The notes: generated from the sequence alone by a model not told the origin. Positions 26,044 to 34,400 are shown, counted from the stretch's first letter. The stretch is 64,000 nucleotides of DNA from Rhizobacter sp964253025 (GCF_964253025.1 NZ_CAXUQC020000001.1:4526001-4590000), one strand, 5' to 3'. Made by a program: numbers and translations.

Positions 26044-27513
26044 TCAGCGCGGCGTGGCATTGGTGCGCGCCTCGGCCGCAGCGCGGTCGGGCTCGGTCGG
26101 GGGCGGCGCGTCGGATGACCAGCCGCCGCCCAGCGCGCGATAGAGCGAGACCCAGGCGGACACGCGGTCGCGCTCCAGGTCGATCAGGTTCACTTGCGAC
26201 TGCAGGGCGCTGCGGCGGGCGTCTTCCAGTTCGAAGAGGCTCGCCAGGCCGCCGCGGTAACGCGCCTCGACAGCCCGGAACGAGGTGTCGAAGCCTTCGG
26301 CGGCAATGCGGGCGTTCTCGCGTCGTGCCGACGTGCTCTCGAGCAGGACGAGGGCCTGTTCCACTTCGCGCACGGCATCGCGCACCCGTGCGCGGTACAG
26401 GGCCACGGCCTCGTCGTAGCGTGCACGGGCAGCGTCCACATTGGCCCGGCGCGCGCCGCCATCGAACAGGGGCAGGGTGATGGCCACGGGGCCGACGGCC
26501 CAGGTCGTGCCTTCGGCCGTGGCCGCCGAGGTCTCGACGCGCACCCGGCCGATCGAGCCGGCAAGGCTCACCCGCGGCCAGCGTGCTGCCCGGGCCTGCG
26601 TGAGGTCGGCACTCGCAGCCGACACGTCCCGCGCGGCGGTGTAGAGATCGGGCCGCTGGTTGAGCACCTCCGCCGGCACCGCGGCCACGGTCAGGCCGGC
26701 GGGAGCGGGAAGGGTGCCGCTGCGCTCGGCCAGGCGGCGGCGCAGGTCGGTCTCGTCGAGGGCGGTCAGGGCGACAAGGGACTTCACCGTGTTGTCGCAC
26801 TGCGCCTTGAGGGCCAGATGGACGCTCTCGCCCTGCGCGGCGCTCGCTCGCGCCAGCGCCGCATTGGCCGGCGCCTCCATCCCGGCGTCGGCGGCCAGGT
26901 CGGTGAGGCGTGCGGTCTCGGCGCGCGAACGCGCATCGGCCTCCGTCTTGACCCGCTGCGCTTCGCACGCGCGCAAGCCCAGGTAGGCGTTGGCCACTTC
27001 CGCCGCCACGGCCACCCGGGCCGCATGCCAGTCGGCCTGGGCGCCTTCGAAGCGGGCGCTCGCTGCCGCGAGGGCGGCACGTCCGCCACCGAAGAGGTCG
27101 AGTTCCCATCCCGCGGCCAGTCCGGCGGTGGCGGTGTTCGCGATGGGCATCGACAACTCCTGGCGGCCCCGCGAGGCACTGGCAGTGGCGTCGAGCGTGG
27201 GGCCGAGCGCGGCGCCCGCCGACACGCGGTTGGCGCGCGCCTGCTCGATGCGGCTGCGCGCGGATGCCAGCGTCGGGCTGGCCGCCTGTGCGGCTGCCAT
27301 CAGCGAGTCGAGGAGCGGGTCTTCGAACTGCTGCCACCAGCGGCCGAGCTCGCCGACGCGCCCTTCATGAGGCAACGGGGCATGCCACTGCGCCGAGACG
27401 GTCGCGTCCTCGGTGACGGCCTGGGGTGGCGGGCCGCTGGCACAGGCGGACAGGAGCAACACGGTGGCCACGAGAGGCGCCAGGGCAAGCGGGGCAGAAC
27501 GGCGGCAGGTCAC
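26044..27513 (-). CDS. RND outer-membrane channel lipoprotein, second system
   Basis: This 489-residue channel has a signal peptide ending at the lipobox LLSAC (Cys24). The OprM-type landmarks are WWQQFEDPLLDSLMAAA, WELDLFGGGRAALAAA, NQRPDLYTAARDVSAASADL, LPLFDGGARRANVDAARARY and the end YRALGGGW. It is the first gene of the second RND unit; in contrast to the first system the channel gene leads and the pump is last. No regulator gene is adjacent. Confidence 0.92.
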   Translation of the reverse strand: MTCRRSAPLALAPLVATVLLLSACASGPPPQAVTEDATVSAQWHAPLPHEGRVGELGRWWQQFEDPLLDSLMAAAQAASPTLASARSRIEQARANRVSAGAALGPTLDATASASRGRQELSMPIANTATAGLAAGWELDLFGGGRAALAAASARFEGAQADWHAARVAVAAEVANAYLGLRACEAQRVKTEADARSRAETARLTDLAADAGMEAPANAALARASAAQGESVHLALKAQCDNTVKSLVALTALDETDLRRRLAERSGTLPAPAGLTVAAVPAEVLNQRPDLYTAARDVSAASADLTQARAARWPRVSLAGSIGRVRVETSAATAEGTTWAVGPVAITLPLFDGGARRANVDAARARYDEAVALYRARVRDAVREVEQALVLLESTSARRENARIAAEGFDTSFRAVEARYRGGLASLFELEDARRSALQSQVNLIDLERDRVSAWVSLYRALGGGWSSDAPPPTEPDRAAAEARTNATPR

Positions 27514-27910
27514 GACGTCGATGCTTTCGGGAGGGATGCGCGGCGCCTCGGAGCGCTGAGCGCAGAAGGGAAAATGCCGGACGGACGAACGAGCGGACGA
27601 ACGAACGAGCGGGCGGCTGGCGCACGTCGGGCACCGGCCCCTGTTGAGTCGCGCACCTCAGCCTGGCTGCCACCACCGGCGCAGGCAGCGAGCACAAGCG
27701 GCGCATCGTACTGAAACCGGCAGCGTTTCGTGTGCCGGTACGCGTCTCATCTGTAAAGAAACTAGGGATAGCCCCGAGCCGGACCAGCGTGTAGGCCCGG
27801 ACCGGGCGCTTGGCACGCAGCCGCCGATGCCGCTTCGCGCCAATCCGGCATCTTGCCCCGGGCTTGCTGACACCCTTGTGTCAGCAGCACCTCGGGCGCT
27901 CGCCGCGAAA
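27514..27910. other. Intergenic region before the second RND operon
   Basis: About 400 bases have no convincing gene. It should hold the promoter of the minus-strand RND operon, though no clear -35/-10 pair was found. It contains an imperfect direct repeat, GGACGAACGAGC at 27583-27594 and the same with an extra GAAC at 27595-27610, and the inverted repeat listed separately. Short frames here read as Arg/Ser/Val repeats and are not supported. Confidence 0.6.
27865..27886. terminator. Inverted repeat after the HNH-like gene
   Basis: A perfect 9-bp stem (TGCTGACAC/GTGTCAGCA) with a CCTT loop starts 25 bases past the stop of the minus-strand gene at 27911. No U-tract follows on either strand, so it is at best a weak or Rho-assisted terminator or an mRNA 3' stabiliser. 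Confidence 0.4.
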
Positions 27911-29038
27911 TCACTGCAGCGGCAGGTTCGCCTGCTGCGGTGCGCGCAGCGCGGCCTGCGCCGTGGCCGGTACCGAGCGGGCCATCCGGCGGCGCATCAG
28001 CACGCCGTGCGGCACATAGCCGCGGGAGTCTAGGTTCCAGCCGTCCACCGCCTGGGCGTCGGTGACGCGGTCGACGCGGGTCGTGCCGAGCTTGCGCTGG
28101 CTGGCCCGGGTGACGAGCGCTTCGCACTGGGCCTCGCTCAGCTGGCTGGCAAAGGCCGTCCAGCGCTGCAGGGCCAGCGGGTTGCGCCACGCATCCTCGA
28201 TGGCCCAGCGCACGGCCTGCGGTTCGTTCGTCTTGCCGGCCTCCAGCACACGCGGCAGCAGCGCATGGAAGAACATCTGGAAGGCGCGCTTCACGGCCTT
28301 GCCGGGCAGCAGGTCCTCGAACCGGGCCAGGCGGCTGCTCCAGCCGGGCGTGGCGAGTTGCAGGCTGATGAAGGCCTGCAGGGCCTGCACCGGGTTGAAG
28401 AGCCGCAGGCGGTTGGGCGGCAGCACCAGCAGCGGCAAGGTGCAGGCCTCGGCATGCGGCAGCTTCTCCACGAAGCTGCAGAGCACGGCGGTGCGGGCCC
28501 ACTGGGCCGCGGTGAGGCCGCCCAGCCCGCCCAGGCCCTCGGCCTCGATGCGCCGCACGAACCCGAGGGCGTCGCGGTAGCCGTGGGCAGCCTTCGCATG
28601 GTTGGCCTTGGTGCTCATCACCACGAGATTGCCGGCGGCGTAGGCGGCGTCGCTGCGCACGCGGTCGATGGACGGATCGGTGCCTTCGAGCGTGGCGCTG
28701 CTCAGGGCCACGCGGGTGATCGGGCAGTGCGAGGTGTCGATCTGCTGCAGGTAGTGCGGCGTCACCTGCACCAGCTCCACGCTGCGGCCGCGAAGCCAGG
28801 CGTGCAAGCGCAATTGCAGCCACTTGCGGACGTGGCGGGTCGGCTGCAGGGTGCGGCGGCCGAAGGTCGCCGCGCCGGCCAGGCGGCCGTTTCGCAGCGG
28901 CGAGGGCTCATGGTCGTAGGGTGCCGGGAGGTGCACGTCGTAGTGGGCAAAGTCCCAGCCCAGCTCGAATCCGATGTGCTCGTGGGTCGTCAGGGTGCTG
29001 GCGGCGTGGTCGTGCGAGATCTGCAGATCGGCGGTCAT
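27911..29038 (-). CDS. Unrecognised protein with an HNH-like core signature
   Basis: This 375-residue protein has no family I can name. Its centre, about residues 104-150, reads HCPITR, then TDPSIDRVRSD, YAAGNLVVMS and ANHAKA. That order (Cys/His strand, S-x-D-R turn, GN-L-V-x-S strand, then a helix with N and K) is the pattern of many phage-type HNH/endonuclease VII folds. The first canonical His of the HNH motif is not obvious, so activity is uncertain. The C-terminal half is helical with no motif. It is divergent from a WYL regulator with inverted repeats between. The compact soluble sequence has no signal peptide. Confidence 0.6.
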   Translation of the reverse strand: MTADLQISHDHAASTLTTHEHIGFELGWDFAHYDVHLPAPYDHEPSPLRNGRLAGAATFGRRTLQPTRHVRKWLQLRLHAWLRGRSVELVQVTPHYLQQIDTSHCPITRVALSSATLEGTDPSIDRVRSDAAYAAGNLVVMSTKANHAKAAHGYRDALGFVRRIEAEGLGGLGGLTAAQWARTAVLCSFVEKLPHAEACTLPLLVLPPNRLRLFNPVQALQAFISLQLATPGWSSRLARFEDLLPGKAVKRAFQMFFHALLPRVLEAGKTNEPQAVRWAIEDAWRNPLALQRWTAFASQLSEAQCEALVTRASQRKLGTTRVDRVTDAQAVDGWNLDSRGYVPHGVLMRRRMARSVPATAQAALRAPQQANLPLQ

Positions 29039-29101
29039 TCGGGGGCTCCGTTCCTGTTCACTGCAACCGTTGCAGCGATGAAGCCAGTGTCTCGGCCCGG
29101 T

Positions 29102-29118
29102 GGCTCACCAGGTGAGCC
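29102..29118. promoter_or_regulatory. Perfect inverted repeat between divergent genes (possible operator)
   Basis: GGCTCACC-A-GGTGAGCC is an 8-1-8 palindrome in the 182-base gap between the HNH-like gene (minus) and the WYL regulator (plus). A second shorter one, CTGCAA-CCG-TTGCAG, lies at 29061-29075. Either could be the site of the WYL protein. No direct evidence is available. Confidence 0.45.
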
Positions 29119-29220
29119 TGCCAGCAGAAAGTGATCCCGCCGTTTTGATATCCTGTTCCGTCCGAGAGCGCTCATCACGTGGGCCGGCTCATTCCATGAG
29201 CCCTGCGCATGGAGGACACC

Positions 29221-30201
29221 ATGGACCGGACCGAACGCTTCTACAAGATCGAACTGCTGCTGCGCAGCCGCGGCTGCGTGTCGTTCGACGCCCTCCTGGA
29301 GGAACTCGGGGTGTCACGCGCCACGCTCAAGCGCGACCTGCAGTACCTGCGCGACCGCCTCAGCGCCCCCATCGTCTACGACCGCTTCGACAACGGCTAC
29401 CGTTTCGACGCCGCCCCGGGTGCGGCCGGTCGCCACGAATTGCCGGGCCTGTGGTTCAGCGAGAAGGAGATCCACGCCCTCCTGACCATGCACCAGCTGA
29501 TGGCCGGGCTCGACGACGACGGCGTGCTGGCGCGCCACCTCCAGCCGATGATGGACAAGCTGCAGGGCATGCTCGGCGCCGACGAGAGCGAGGCGCGCGA
29601 ACTCATGCGCCGGGTGAAGGTGATCGTCACGGCCCGACGGCGTTCGCCCAGCCGCTACTTCGAGCTGCTCGGCAGCGCCCTGGTGCAGCGCCGGCGCGTG
29701 TGGCTGCGCTACTTCAAGCGAAGCGACCGCAGCACGAGCGAACGGGAAGTCTCACCGCAGCGTCTGGTGAACCACCGCAACACCTGGTACCTCGATGCCT
29801 GGTGCCACGGCAGCGAGGGCCTGCGGCGGTTCGCGCTCGACGCCGTGCAGGACGCCCGCGCGCTCGACACCCGCGCCCGCAATGTCGCCATCCGCGACCT
29901 GGAAGCCGAGCTGGACGCCGGCTACGGCATCTACGGCGGCGGCGACGCCAAGCTGAAATGGGCGACTCTGGTCTTCGATGCCGATGCCGCCCAGTGGGTG
30001 GCTGGCGAGGAATGGCATGCGCGGCAGAAGTCGCGCTGGCTGGACGACGGGCGCTACGAGCTGCAGGTGCCCTACAGCGACCCGACCGAACTCACCATGG
30101 ACATCCTTCGGCACGGCGACCGCGTCGTGGTGGTGGGCGATCGCGCCCTGGCCCTGGCGATCAAGGCCCGGCTCGCGAAGGCCCTGGCGCAGTACCGCTG
30201 A
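29221..30201 (+). CDS. WYL-domain transcriptional regulator (YafY type)
   Basis: This 326-residue protein starts MDRTERFYKIELLLRSRG. ATG 29221 is chosen because GGAGG lies eight bases before it; an ATG at 29209 overlaps that site. It has an N-terminal HTH_11 winged helix (FDALLEELGVSRATLKRDLQ), then a WYL domain with VSPQRLVNHRNTWYLDAWC and the C-terminal WCX extension. Such regulators bind DNA and sense nucleotides or nucleic-acid ligands through the WYL fold. It is divergent from the HNH-like gene. Confidence 0.92.
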   Translation: MDRTERFYKIELLLRSRGCVSFDALLEELGVSRATLKRDLQYLRDRLSAPIVYDRFDNGYRFDAAPGAAGRHELPGLWFSEKEIHALLTMHQLMAGLDDDGVLARHLQPMMDKLQGMLGADESEARELMRRVKVIVTARRRSPSRYFELLGSALVQRRRVWLRYFKRSDRSTSEREVSPQRLVNHRNTWYLDAWCHGSEGLRRFALDAVQDARALDTRARNVAIRDLEAELDAGYGIYGGGDAKLKWATLVFDADAAQWVAGEEWHARQKSRWLDDGRYELQVPYSDPTELTMDILRHGDRVVVVGDRALALAIKARLAKALAQYR

Positions 30202-30247
30202 CGCGGCCCGGCCAGATCCGCCGCACCCGCCCGGCCGCTCGCCTGGT

Positions 30248-31204
30248 TCAGCGTGCCTGCCGCGCCCGGCGGTGCCGCTCGAAGAAGCGGATGAACTCGC
30301 GACTTGCATCAGGACCGGCGGTCTCGGTGAAGCTGCCGGCCGGATCCCCGCCCGACCAGCCATGCCCCGCACCGTGCACCTCCCAGTGCTCGACGAGCGG
30401 CGTGCCGTCCGCGGCCTCGTAGACGGTGTGGGTGTAGTGCCGTCCGCCGGCCTCGCCGCGCTGCATCGAACGCGCCGCCGAGACGCCGGCCAGCGTGTGG
30501 TCGACGACGTGCTGGCCGTTGACCGGGTGCACGGTCTTGTCGTTGTCGCCGTGGAAGACGATGGTGGGTCGGGACGGCCGGGCCGGTGCCGGGCGGCGCG
30601 GGCCCGGGCGCAATCGACCGGTGTGCATCACCGCGAAGGCGGATGCGACGTCCTCGGCCGCCCCCGGTGGCAGACCGGAATGGACGCCCGCTGCCGCGAA
30701 GAGGTCGGCGTACTCGCTGGCCAGGATGGCGGCCATGGCAGCGCCCGCGGACAGGCCGGCGACATAGATGCGTTCCGCGTCCACTGGGTGCTGCTGGGCC
30801 ACCTGGCGCACCATGCCGGCAATGATGGCCGGCTCCCCGGCGTCGCGCCGCTGGTCGCCGGGCAAGAACCAGTTCCAGCACTTGGCGGCGTTGGAGCGGG
30901 CCGGCTGGGCCGGATAGAGCACCAGGAAGCCCCGTTCGTCGGCCAGCTGGTTCATGCGGGTGCCGCGGGCGAAATCGTCGGGGTCCTGGGTGCAGCCATG
31001 CAGCATCACCACCAGGGGCATCGCCCGCCCGCGCCGCCCCGGGATGAACAGCTTGTAGGCCCGCGGACCGCTGGCGGCGAGCAGCACGCCGGCGTCGAAA
31101 CGCCCGTCCGTCGGCACGGAGGGCAGGGGCTTTCGCCACAGCCGGCGAACGGCGGCGAGGGCCCGGCGAAGCCAGGCAGCGAGGGTCCGGGCGATCCGTT
31201 TCAT
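30248..31204 (-). CDS. PHB depolymerase-family esterase
   Basis: This 318-residue alpha/beta hydrolase has the oxyanion segment VVMLHGCTQDPDDFARGTRM, the lipase box GLSAG with Ser152, the catalytic Asp region FHGDNDKTVHP and the His in HGAGHGWSGG. This is the type-1 polyhydroxyalkanoate/acetylxylan esterase family (Esterase_phd). The N-terminus is basic (MKRIARTLAAWLRRALAAVR) and not a clear signal peptide, so location is uncertain. It probably cleaves short ester polymers or aryl esters. It is divergent from the DUF427 gene. Confidence 0.88.
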   Translation of the reverse strand: MKRIARTLAAWLRRALAAVRRLWRKPLPSVPTDGRFDAGVLLAASGPRAYKLFIPGRRGRAMPLVVMLHGCTQDPDDFARGTRMNQLADERGFLVLYPAQPARSNAAKCWNWFLPGDQRRDAGEPAIIAGMVRQVAQQHPVDAERIYVAGLSAGAAMAAILASEYADLFAAAGVHSGLPPGAAEDVASAFAVMHTGRLRPGPRRPAPARPSRPTIVFHGDNDKTVHPVNGQHVVDHTLAGVSAARSMQRGEAGGRHYTHTVYEAADGTPLVEHWEVHGAGHGWSGGDPAGSFTETAGPDASREFIRFFERHRRARQAR

Positions 31205-31225
31205 CGAGGCAGTCCTTCCGCGCCC

Positions 31226-31250
31226 ATGGTAACGGCGGCCCCGTTACCAT
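31226..31250. promoter_or_regulatory. 10-bp perfect inverted repeat between esterase and DUF427 genes
   Basis: ATGGTAACGG-N5-CCGTTACCAT lies 22 bases from the esterase start on one side and 45 bases from the DUF427 start on the other. The position in a divergent promoter region and the perfect symmetry suggest a shared operator. The cognate regulator is not identified. Confidence 0.5.
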
Positions 31251-31294
31251 CGAACGATGCCCGGCCGTCGGGCCCATCGATCCCGAGGAGTCCC

Positions 31295-31573
31295 ATGAAA
31301 GCCACCTGGAACGGCGTCACCATCGCCGAGAGTGACGACACCGTGGTTGTCGAAGGCAACCACTACTTCCCTGAAAGCGCCCTGCGCCGGGAGTACGTCG
31401 CCTTCAGCAACCATCGAACGAGCTGCCCCTGGAAGGGCCAGGCCCACTACATGAGCCTGTTGGTGAACGGGGAGATGAACCCGGACGCGGTCTGGTACTA
31501 CCCGGAGCCGCTGGAGGCCGCGGCCGAGATCAAGGGCCGGGTCGCGTTCTGGAAGGGCGTGCGCGTGGAGTGA
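31295..31573 (+). CDS. DUF427 domain protein
   Basis: This 92-residue protein has the full DUF427 pattern: MKATWNGVTIAESDDTVVVE, NHYFPESALRREY, SCPWKGQAHYMSL and DAVWYYPEPLEAA. The family is widespread in bacteria and fungi with no settled function; its beta-rich fold is called nucleotidyltransferase-like in some databases. The start has GAGGAG four bases before the ATG. It is a single gene divergent from the esterase. Confidence 0.92.
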   Translation: MKATWNGVTIAESDDTVVVEGNHYFPESALRREYVAFSNHRTSCPWKGQAHYMSLLVNGEMNPDAVWYYPEPLEAAAEIKGRVAFWKGVRVE

Positions 31574-31607
31574 TGGCCGAGGCCGCCAGAGGCACCGCGG
31601 GAGGCGC

Positions 31608-32603
31608 TCAATCCACCTTGGCCCCGGACTGCTTCACCACCGCCGCCCACTTGCGCGTCTCGGCGGCGATGTAGCTGGCGAACTCCGCGGGCGTGTTGCC
31701 GCCCGGAATGGCCCCCTGCGAGAGCAGCCGCTCCTTCACGGCGGGCGTGGCCAGGGCGCGGGCGCTCTCCTGCTGCAGGCGCGAGACGATCTCGGCCGGC
31801 GTTCCGGCCGGCGCCAGCAAGCCGAACCACGAGCTGGCATCGAAGCCCTTCACCGGGCCGGCTTCCGCGATGGTCGGCAGCTCGGGCAAGGCCGCACTTC
31901 GCTCGGCGGAGGTGACGGCCAGCGCCTTGAGCTTGCCCGCCTTGATGTGCGGCATGGCCGACGGCAGGTTGTCGAACATCAGGTCCATGGTGCCGCCGAT
32001 CAGGTCGAGCAACGCCGGACCGGAGCCGCGGTACGGGAAGTGCAGCAGGAAGGTGCCCGTCATGCTCTTGAACAGCTCTCCGCTCAGGTGGATGGAGGTG
32101 CCGTTGCCGCTGGACGCCATGTTGAGCTTGCCCGGATTGGCGCGGGCGTGGCGGATCAGGTCGGCTACCGACCGGATGCCGAGCGCCTCGGCCTTGGCGG
32201 GGTTCATGACCAGCACGTTCGGCACGCCGGCCACCAGAGTGACGGGGGCGAAGTCCTTCAGCGGGTCGAAGGGCATCTTCGGGTAGAGCGACTGGTTGAT
32301 GGCATGGGTGCCCACCGTGCCCATGAGCAACGTGTAGCCGTCCGCCGGGGACTTGGCCACCATGTCGGCGCCCACGTTGCCGCCGGCGCCCGGCTTGTTT
32401 TCCACGACGAAGGTCTGGCCGAGCGCTCGGCCGAGTTCGGGCGCCATCGTGCGGGCCAGGATGTCGGTCGTGCCGCCGGGTGCGAACGGCACGACGATGC
32501 GTACCGGCTTGGCGGGCCAGGCAGCCTCTGCCTGCGAGAACGGCGAACTGAAGAGGCCGGCACCGGCGGCCACCAACAGGTGGCGACGAGGCAGTGAAGT
32601 CAT
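31608..32603 (-). CDS. Bug-family tripartite tricarboxylate transporter substrate-binding protein
   Basis: This 331-residue periplasmic binding protein starts MTSLPRRHLLVAAGAGLFSS, a signal with an RR pair that may be Tat- or Sec-type, cleaved near QAEA. Bug signatures are VRIVVPFAPGGTTDILAR, VVENKPGAGGNVGADMVAKS, GTVGTHAINQSLYPKMPFD and PYRGSGPALLDLIGG. The large Bug family in Burkholderiales binds small organic acids. No membrane subunits (tctA/tctB) are adjacent, so it is an orphan receptor. Confidence 0.92.
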   Translation of the reverse strand: MTSLPRRHLLVAAGAGLFSSPFSQAEAAWPAKPVRIVVPFAPGGTTDILARTMAPELGRALGQTFVVENKPGAGGNVGADMVAKSPADGYTLLMGTVGTHAINQSLYPKMPFDPLKDFAPVTLVAGVPNVLVMNPAKAEALGIRSVADLIRHARANPGKLNMASSGNGTSIHLSGELFKSMTGTFLLHFPYRGSGPALLDLIGGTMDLMFDNLPSAMPHIKAGKLKALAVTSAERSAALPELPTIAEAGPVKGFDASSWFGLLAPAGTPAEIVSRLQQESARALATPAVKERLLSQGAIPGGNTPAEFASYIAAETRKWAAVVKQSGAKVD

Positions 32604-32685
32604 CGAGCGTCCCGAAAGCGAAAAGGCCAGTTTGCAGCCATCCGCCGGCGGAAGCTCCCCGGGCAAGCCCCAGGGTGCGGGTGTC

Positions 32686-32755
32686 AAAAAAGAAGGGAAG
32701 CGGGACAGGGCGCCGAGGACTCGCTCTCATCCACCTCGGTTTGCCCGCTTCCCTT
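32686..32755 (-). terminator. Composite hairpin with U-tract (terminator or attenuator)
   Basis: On the minus strand, AAGGGAAGCGGG (32755-32744) pairs perfectly with CCCGCTTCCCTT (32704-32693). An inner 6-bp stem CCGAGG/CCTCGG lies within the 39-base loop, and six T follow (32691-32686). This is a strong intrinsic terminator. It lies 110 bases past the small gene ending at 32866 and about 85 bases before the Bug start, so it could end the small-gene transcript or attenuate the Bug gene. Confidence 0.7.
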
Positions 32756-32865
32756 GGTCGTGTGACACGCGCCAGGAAATCGAAAGAAATACGTTGCTCG
32801 CCGGCCCGCACGGCCGGGAGTCAGGTGCCGCCGGCACGCCGGCTGGCGGGCTGCCCAGGCGCCGT

Positions 32866-33048
32866 TCAGCGCGCCCCGGCCCGCAGGCCCGGCGGCGGGA
32901 ACAGCGACAACTGGCTCGGCACGCTGTGCCGCTGCAGCACCGGCGCCACGCGCCCGGCGGGCGGCGTGAGCGGACGGATGGTGCTAGGCATGGCGGGCTT
33001 GCGCGCGCCTTCGAGCTGGGACACCGGACGCAGATCGGGCAGGGCCAT
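32866..33048 (-). CDS. Small hypothetical protein, second of a pair
   Basis: This 60-residue frame is MALPDLRPVSQLEGARKPAM through to a Pro-rich end (SLFPPPGLRAGAR). GAGG sits about six bases before the ATG. No membrane segment or family is seen. It follows the other small gene by 29 bases and precedes the composite terminator, which supports a short transcribed unit. It could still be non-coding. Confidence 0.35.
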   Translation of the reverse strand: MALPDLRPVSQLEGARKPAMPSTIRPLTPPAGRVAPVLQRHSVPSQLSLFPPPGLRAGAR

Positions 33049-33077
33049 GAGGAGCCTCGGTCAGGGAAGTTCGGAAA

Positions 33078-33326
33078 TCAGTGACCCACGAGCCACTGGC
33101 TGGGGGCGAATTCGCTGGGACGAACGTCGAGCACCTGGCCGGGCAGCGGCGTCAGCACACTGGCGGCGCGGGCGAACCAGCCGGAGACGTCCATGCCGTG
33201 CGAGGATTTGCGCGGCGAGACGGGCTGGGCCAGGCGCAGCAGCGAGGAAACACCCCCGCGGCAGCTGGGCATGGCAGGGCGGGCAAGGCACCGGGTGCGG
33301 GTGGCGCGGGGCGGCTTCTTGGGCAT
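33078..33326 (-). CDS. Small hypothetical protein, first of a pair
   Basis: This 82-residue frame starts MPKKPPRATRTRCLARPAM, a basic N-terminus, and ends VLDVRPSEFAPSQWLVGH. AAGGA lies about eleven bases before ATG 33326. The tail looks protein-like with mixed charged and aromatic residues. No family is recognised. It is downstream of the alpha/beta-hydrolase gene on the same strand. Confidence 0.4.
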   Translation of the reverse strand: MPKKPPRATRTRCLARPAMPSCRGGVSSLLRLAQPVSPRKSSHGMDVSGWFARAASVLTPLPGQVLDVRPSEFAPSQWLVGH

Positions 33327-33485
33327 GACAACGACGTCCTTGTTTCGGGTGCTTCGACCACCGGGTGGGCGGTCGGCATGGCCGTCCAAGCGCAGCTTCC
33401 GTGCCAGTGCTTTTTTCGCCCCTTCGGGGCCACCCGGGCCGCAAGGGCCGCCAAATTGTGGCCAAGCGGTAAGCCGGCGGTTACA

Positions 33486-34400
33486 TCACTGACTCGAAAC
33501 GTCAAGGGCAACGGGGCGTGTGACGTGTTCGGCCACCCGTTGCAGTACCTCGCTGTCGCTCAGAAGCCGGCGGTGCCCGAGCCCCCGGGTGGTCAGCCAA
33601 TCGCCACCAGGCATGTGTGCCAGCAGCCGGCGCGCCAGCGCCGCAGGCGCGGCGAAGTCGTCCTCATCATGGACGAGGAGGGTGGCGGCCGGCAGGCGCG
33701 GCCCGAGGCGCTCGGCCTCGAACTGCTCGAGCGGCAGGCCCTCGCGCTGCTCGATGAGCCGACGCAGGCCCGCGGCCAGCGCGGCATCCAGGCCGAAACC
33801 TCGGGCGAACCAGCCCAGCACCAACTGAGGCGGGGGCGACGTGGCCACCAGTGCCAGCCTGGCGACCGGCAAGCCATGTGCGGCTGCATGGGCCGCGGCC
33901 AGGGCGCCCATCGAATGCCCGATCACGGCGTGCAGCGGTCCGAGCCGCGCCGAAGCGGCCCAGAGGCCGCGCACGAACTGCGGCAGGGTGGAGCCCCAGC
34001 CGGCCGCACGGCCGTGCCCCGGGAACTCGAGCAGCACGGGCTCCAGGCCCGCGGCTGCCACCGCTTCGGCGAGCGGGTGCATCTGCAGGGCGTGGCCGGC
34101 CCAGCCGTGGACCAGCAGCACGCGCGGCCGACTGGTGTCGGCAGCCTGTCGGCGATAGACCGCCATCGTGCCCGCCTCGAAGGCCCAGGAATCGACGGAC
34201 CAGCCCGGCGGCAGCGCCTTGCGTCGCGCGGCTTGCTTGGTCGGCAGCGGCGTGAAGAACAGCCGGAAGGCCAGGCGCTCCGCCCAGCGCGGGGCCAGGC
34301 ACTGCAGCGTGGCCAGGCCGCGGCCCAGGGCGCGGGAAAGGCGTTGGCCTCCGTAGAACGCCGCCACCGGATTGGCCGTCGCGTCGGGCGCGGCGCTCAT
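33486..34400 (-). CDS. Alpha/beta-fold hydrolase
   Basis: This 304-residue serine hydrolase has LLVHGWAGHALQMHPLAEAV (oxyanion hole and first helix), the nucleophile elbow IGHSMGA with Ser163, the Asp in LLVHDEDDFAAP and the His in TRGLGHRRLLSD. The substrate is unknown. ATG 34400 forms an ATGA overlap with the stop of a 37-codon upstream frame. Together they form a unit whose promoter region contains the palindrome shared with the TetR gene, so it is probably repressed by that TetR protein. Confidence 0.88.
   Translation of the reverse strand: MSAAPDATANPVAAFYGGQRLSRALGRGLATLQCLAPRWAERLAFRLFFTPLPTKQAARRKALPPGWSVDSWAFEAGTMAVYRRQAADTSRPRVLLVHGWAGHALQMHPLAEAVAAAGLEPVLLEFPGHGRAAGWGSTLPQFVRGLWAASARLGPLHAVIGHSMGALAAAHAAAHGLPVARLALVATSPPPQLVLGWFARGFGLDAALAAGLRRLIEQREGLPLEQFEAERLGPRLPAATLLVHDEDDFAAPAALARRLLAHMPGGDWLTTRGLGHRRLLSDSEVLQRVAEHVTRPVALDVSSQ

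Noticed and set aside
27365..27706. Minus-strand frame with RSFVR repeats before the second RND operon
   Set aside because: It overlaps the start of the clearly coding channel gene and the repeat is a translation of the GGACGAACGAGC direct repeat.
33409..33431. T6 next to a GCCCC-TTCG-GGGC hairpin after the alpha/beta hydrolase gene
   Set aside because: The T-run precedes the hairpin on the plus strand and reads as an A-run after it on the minus strand, so it is not an intrinsic terminator in either direction.
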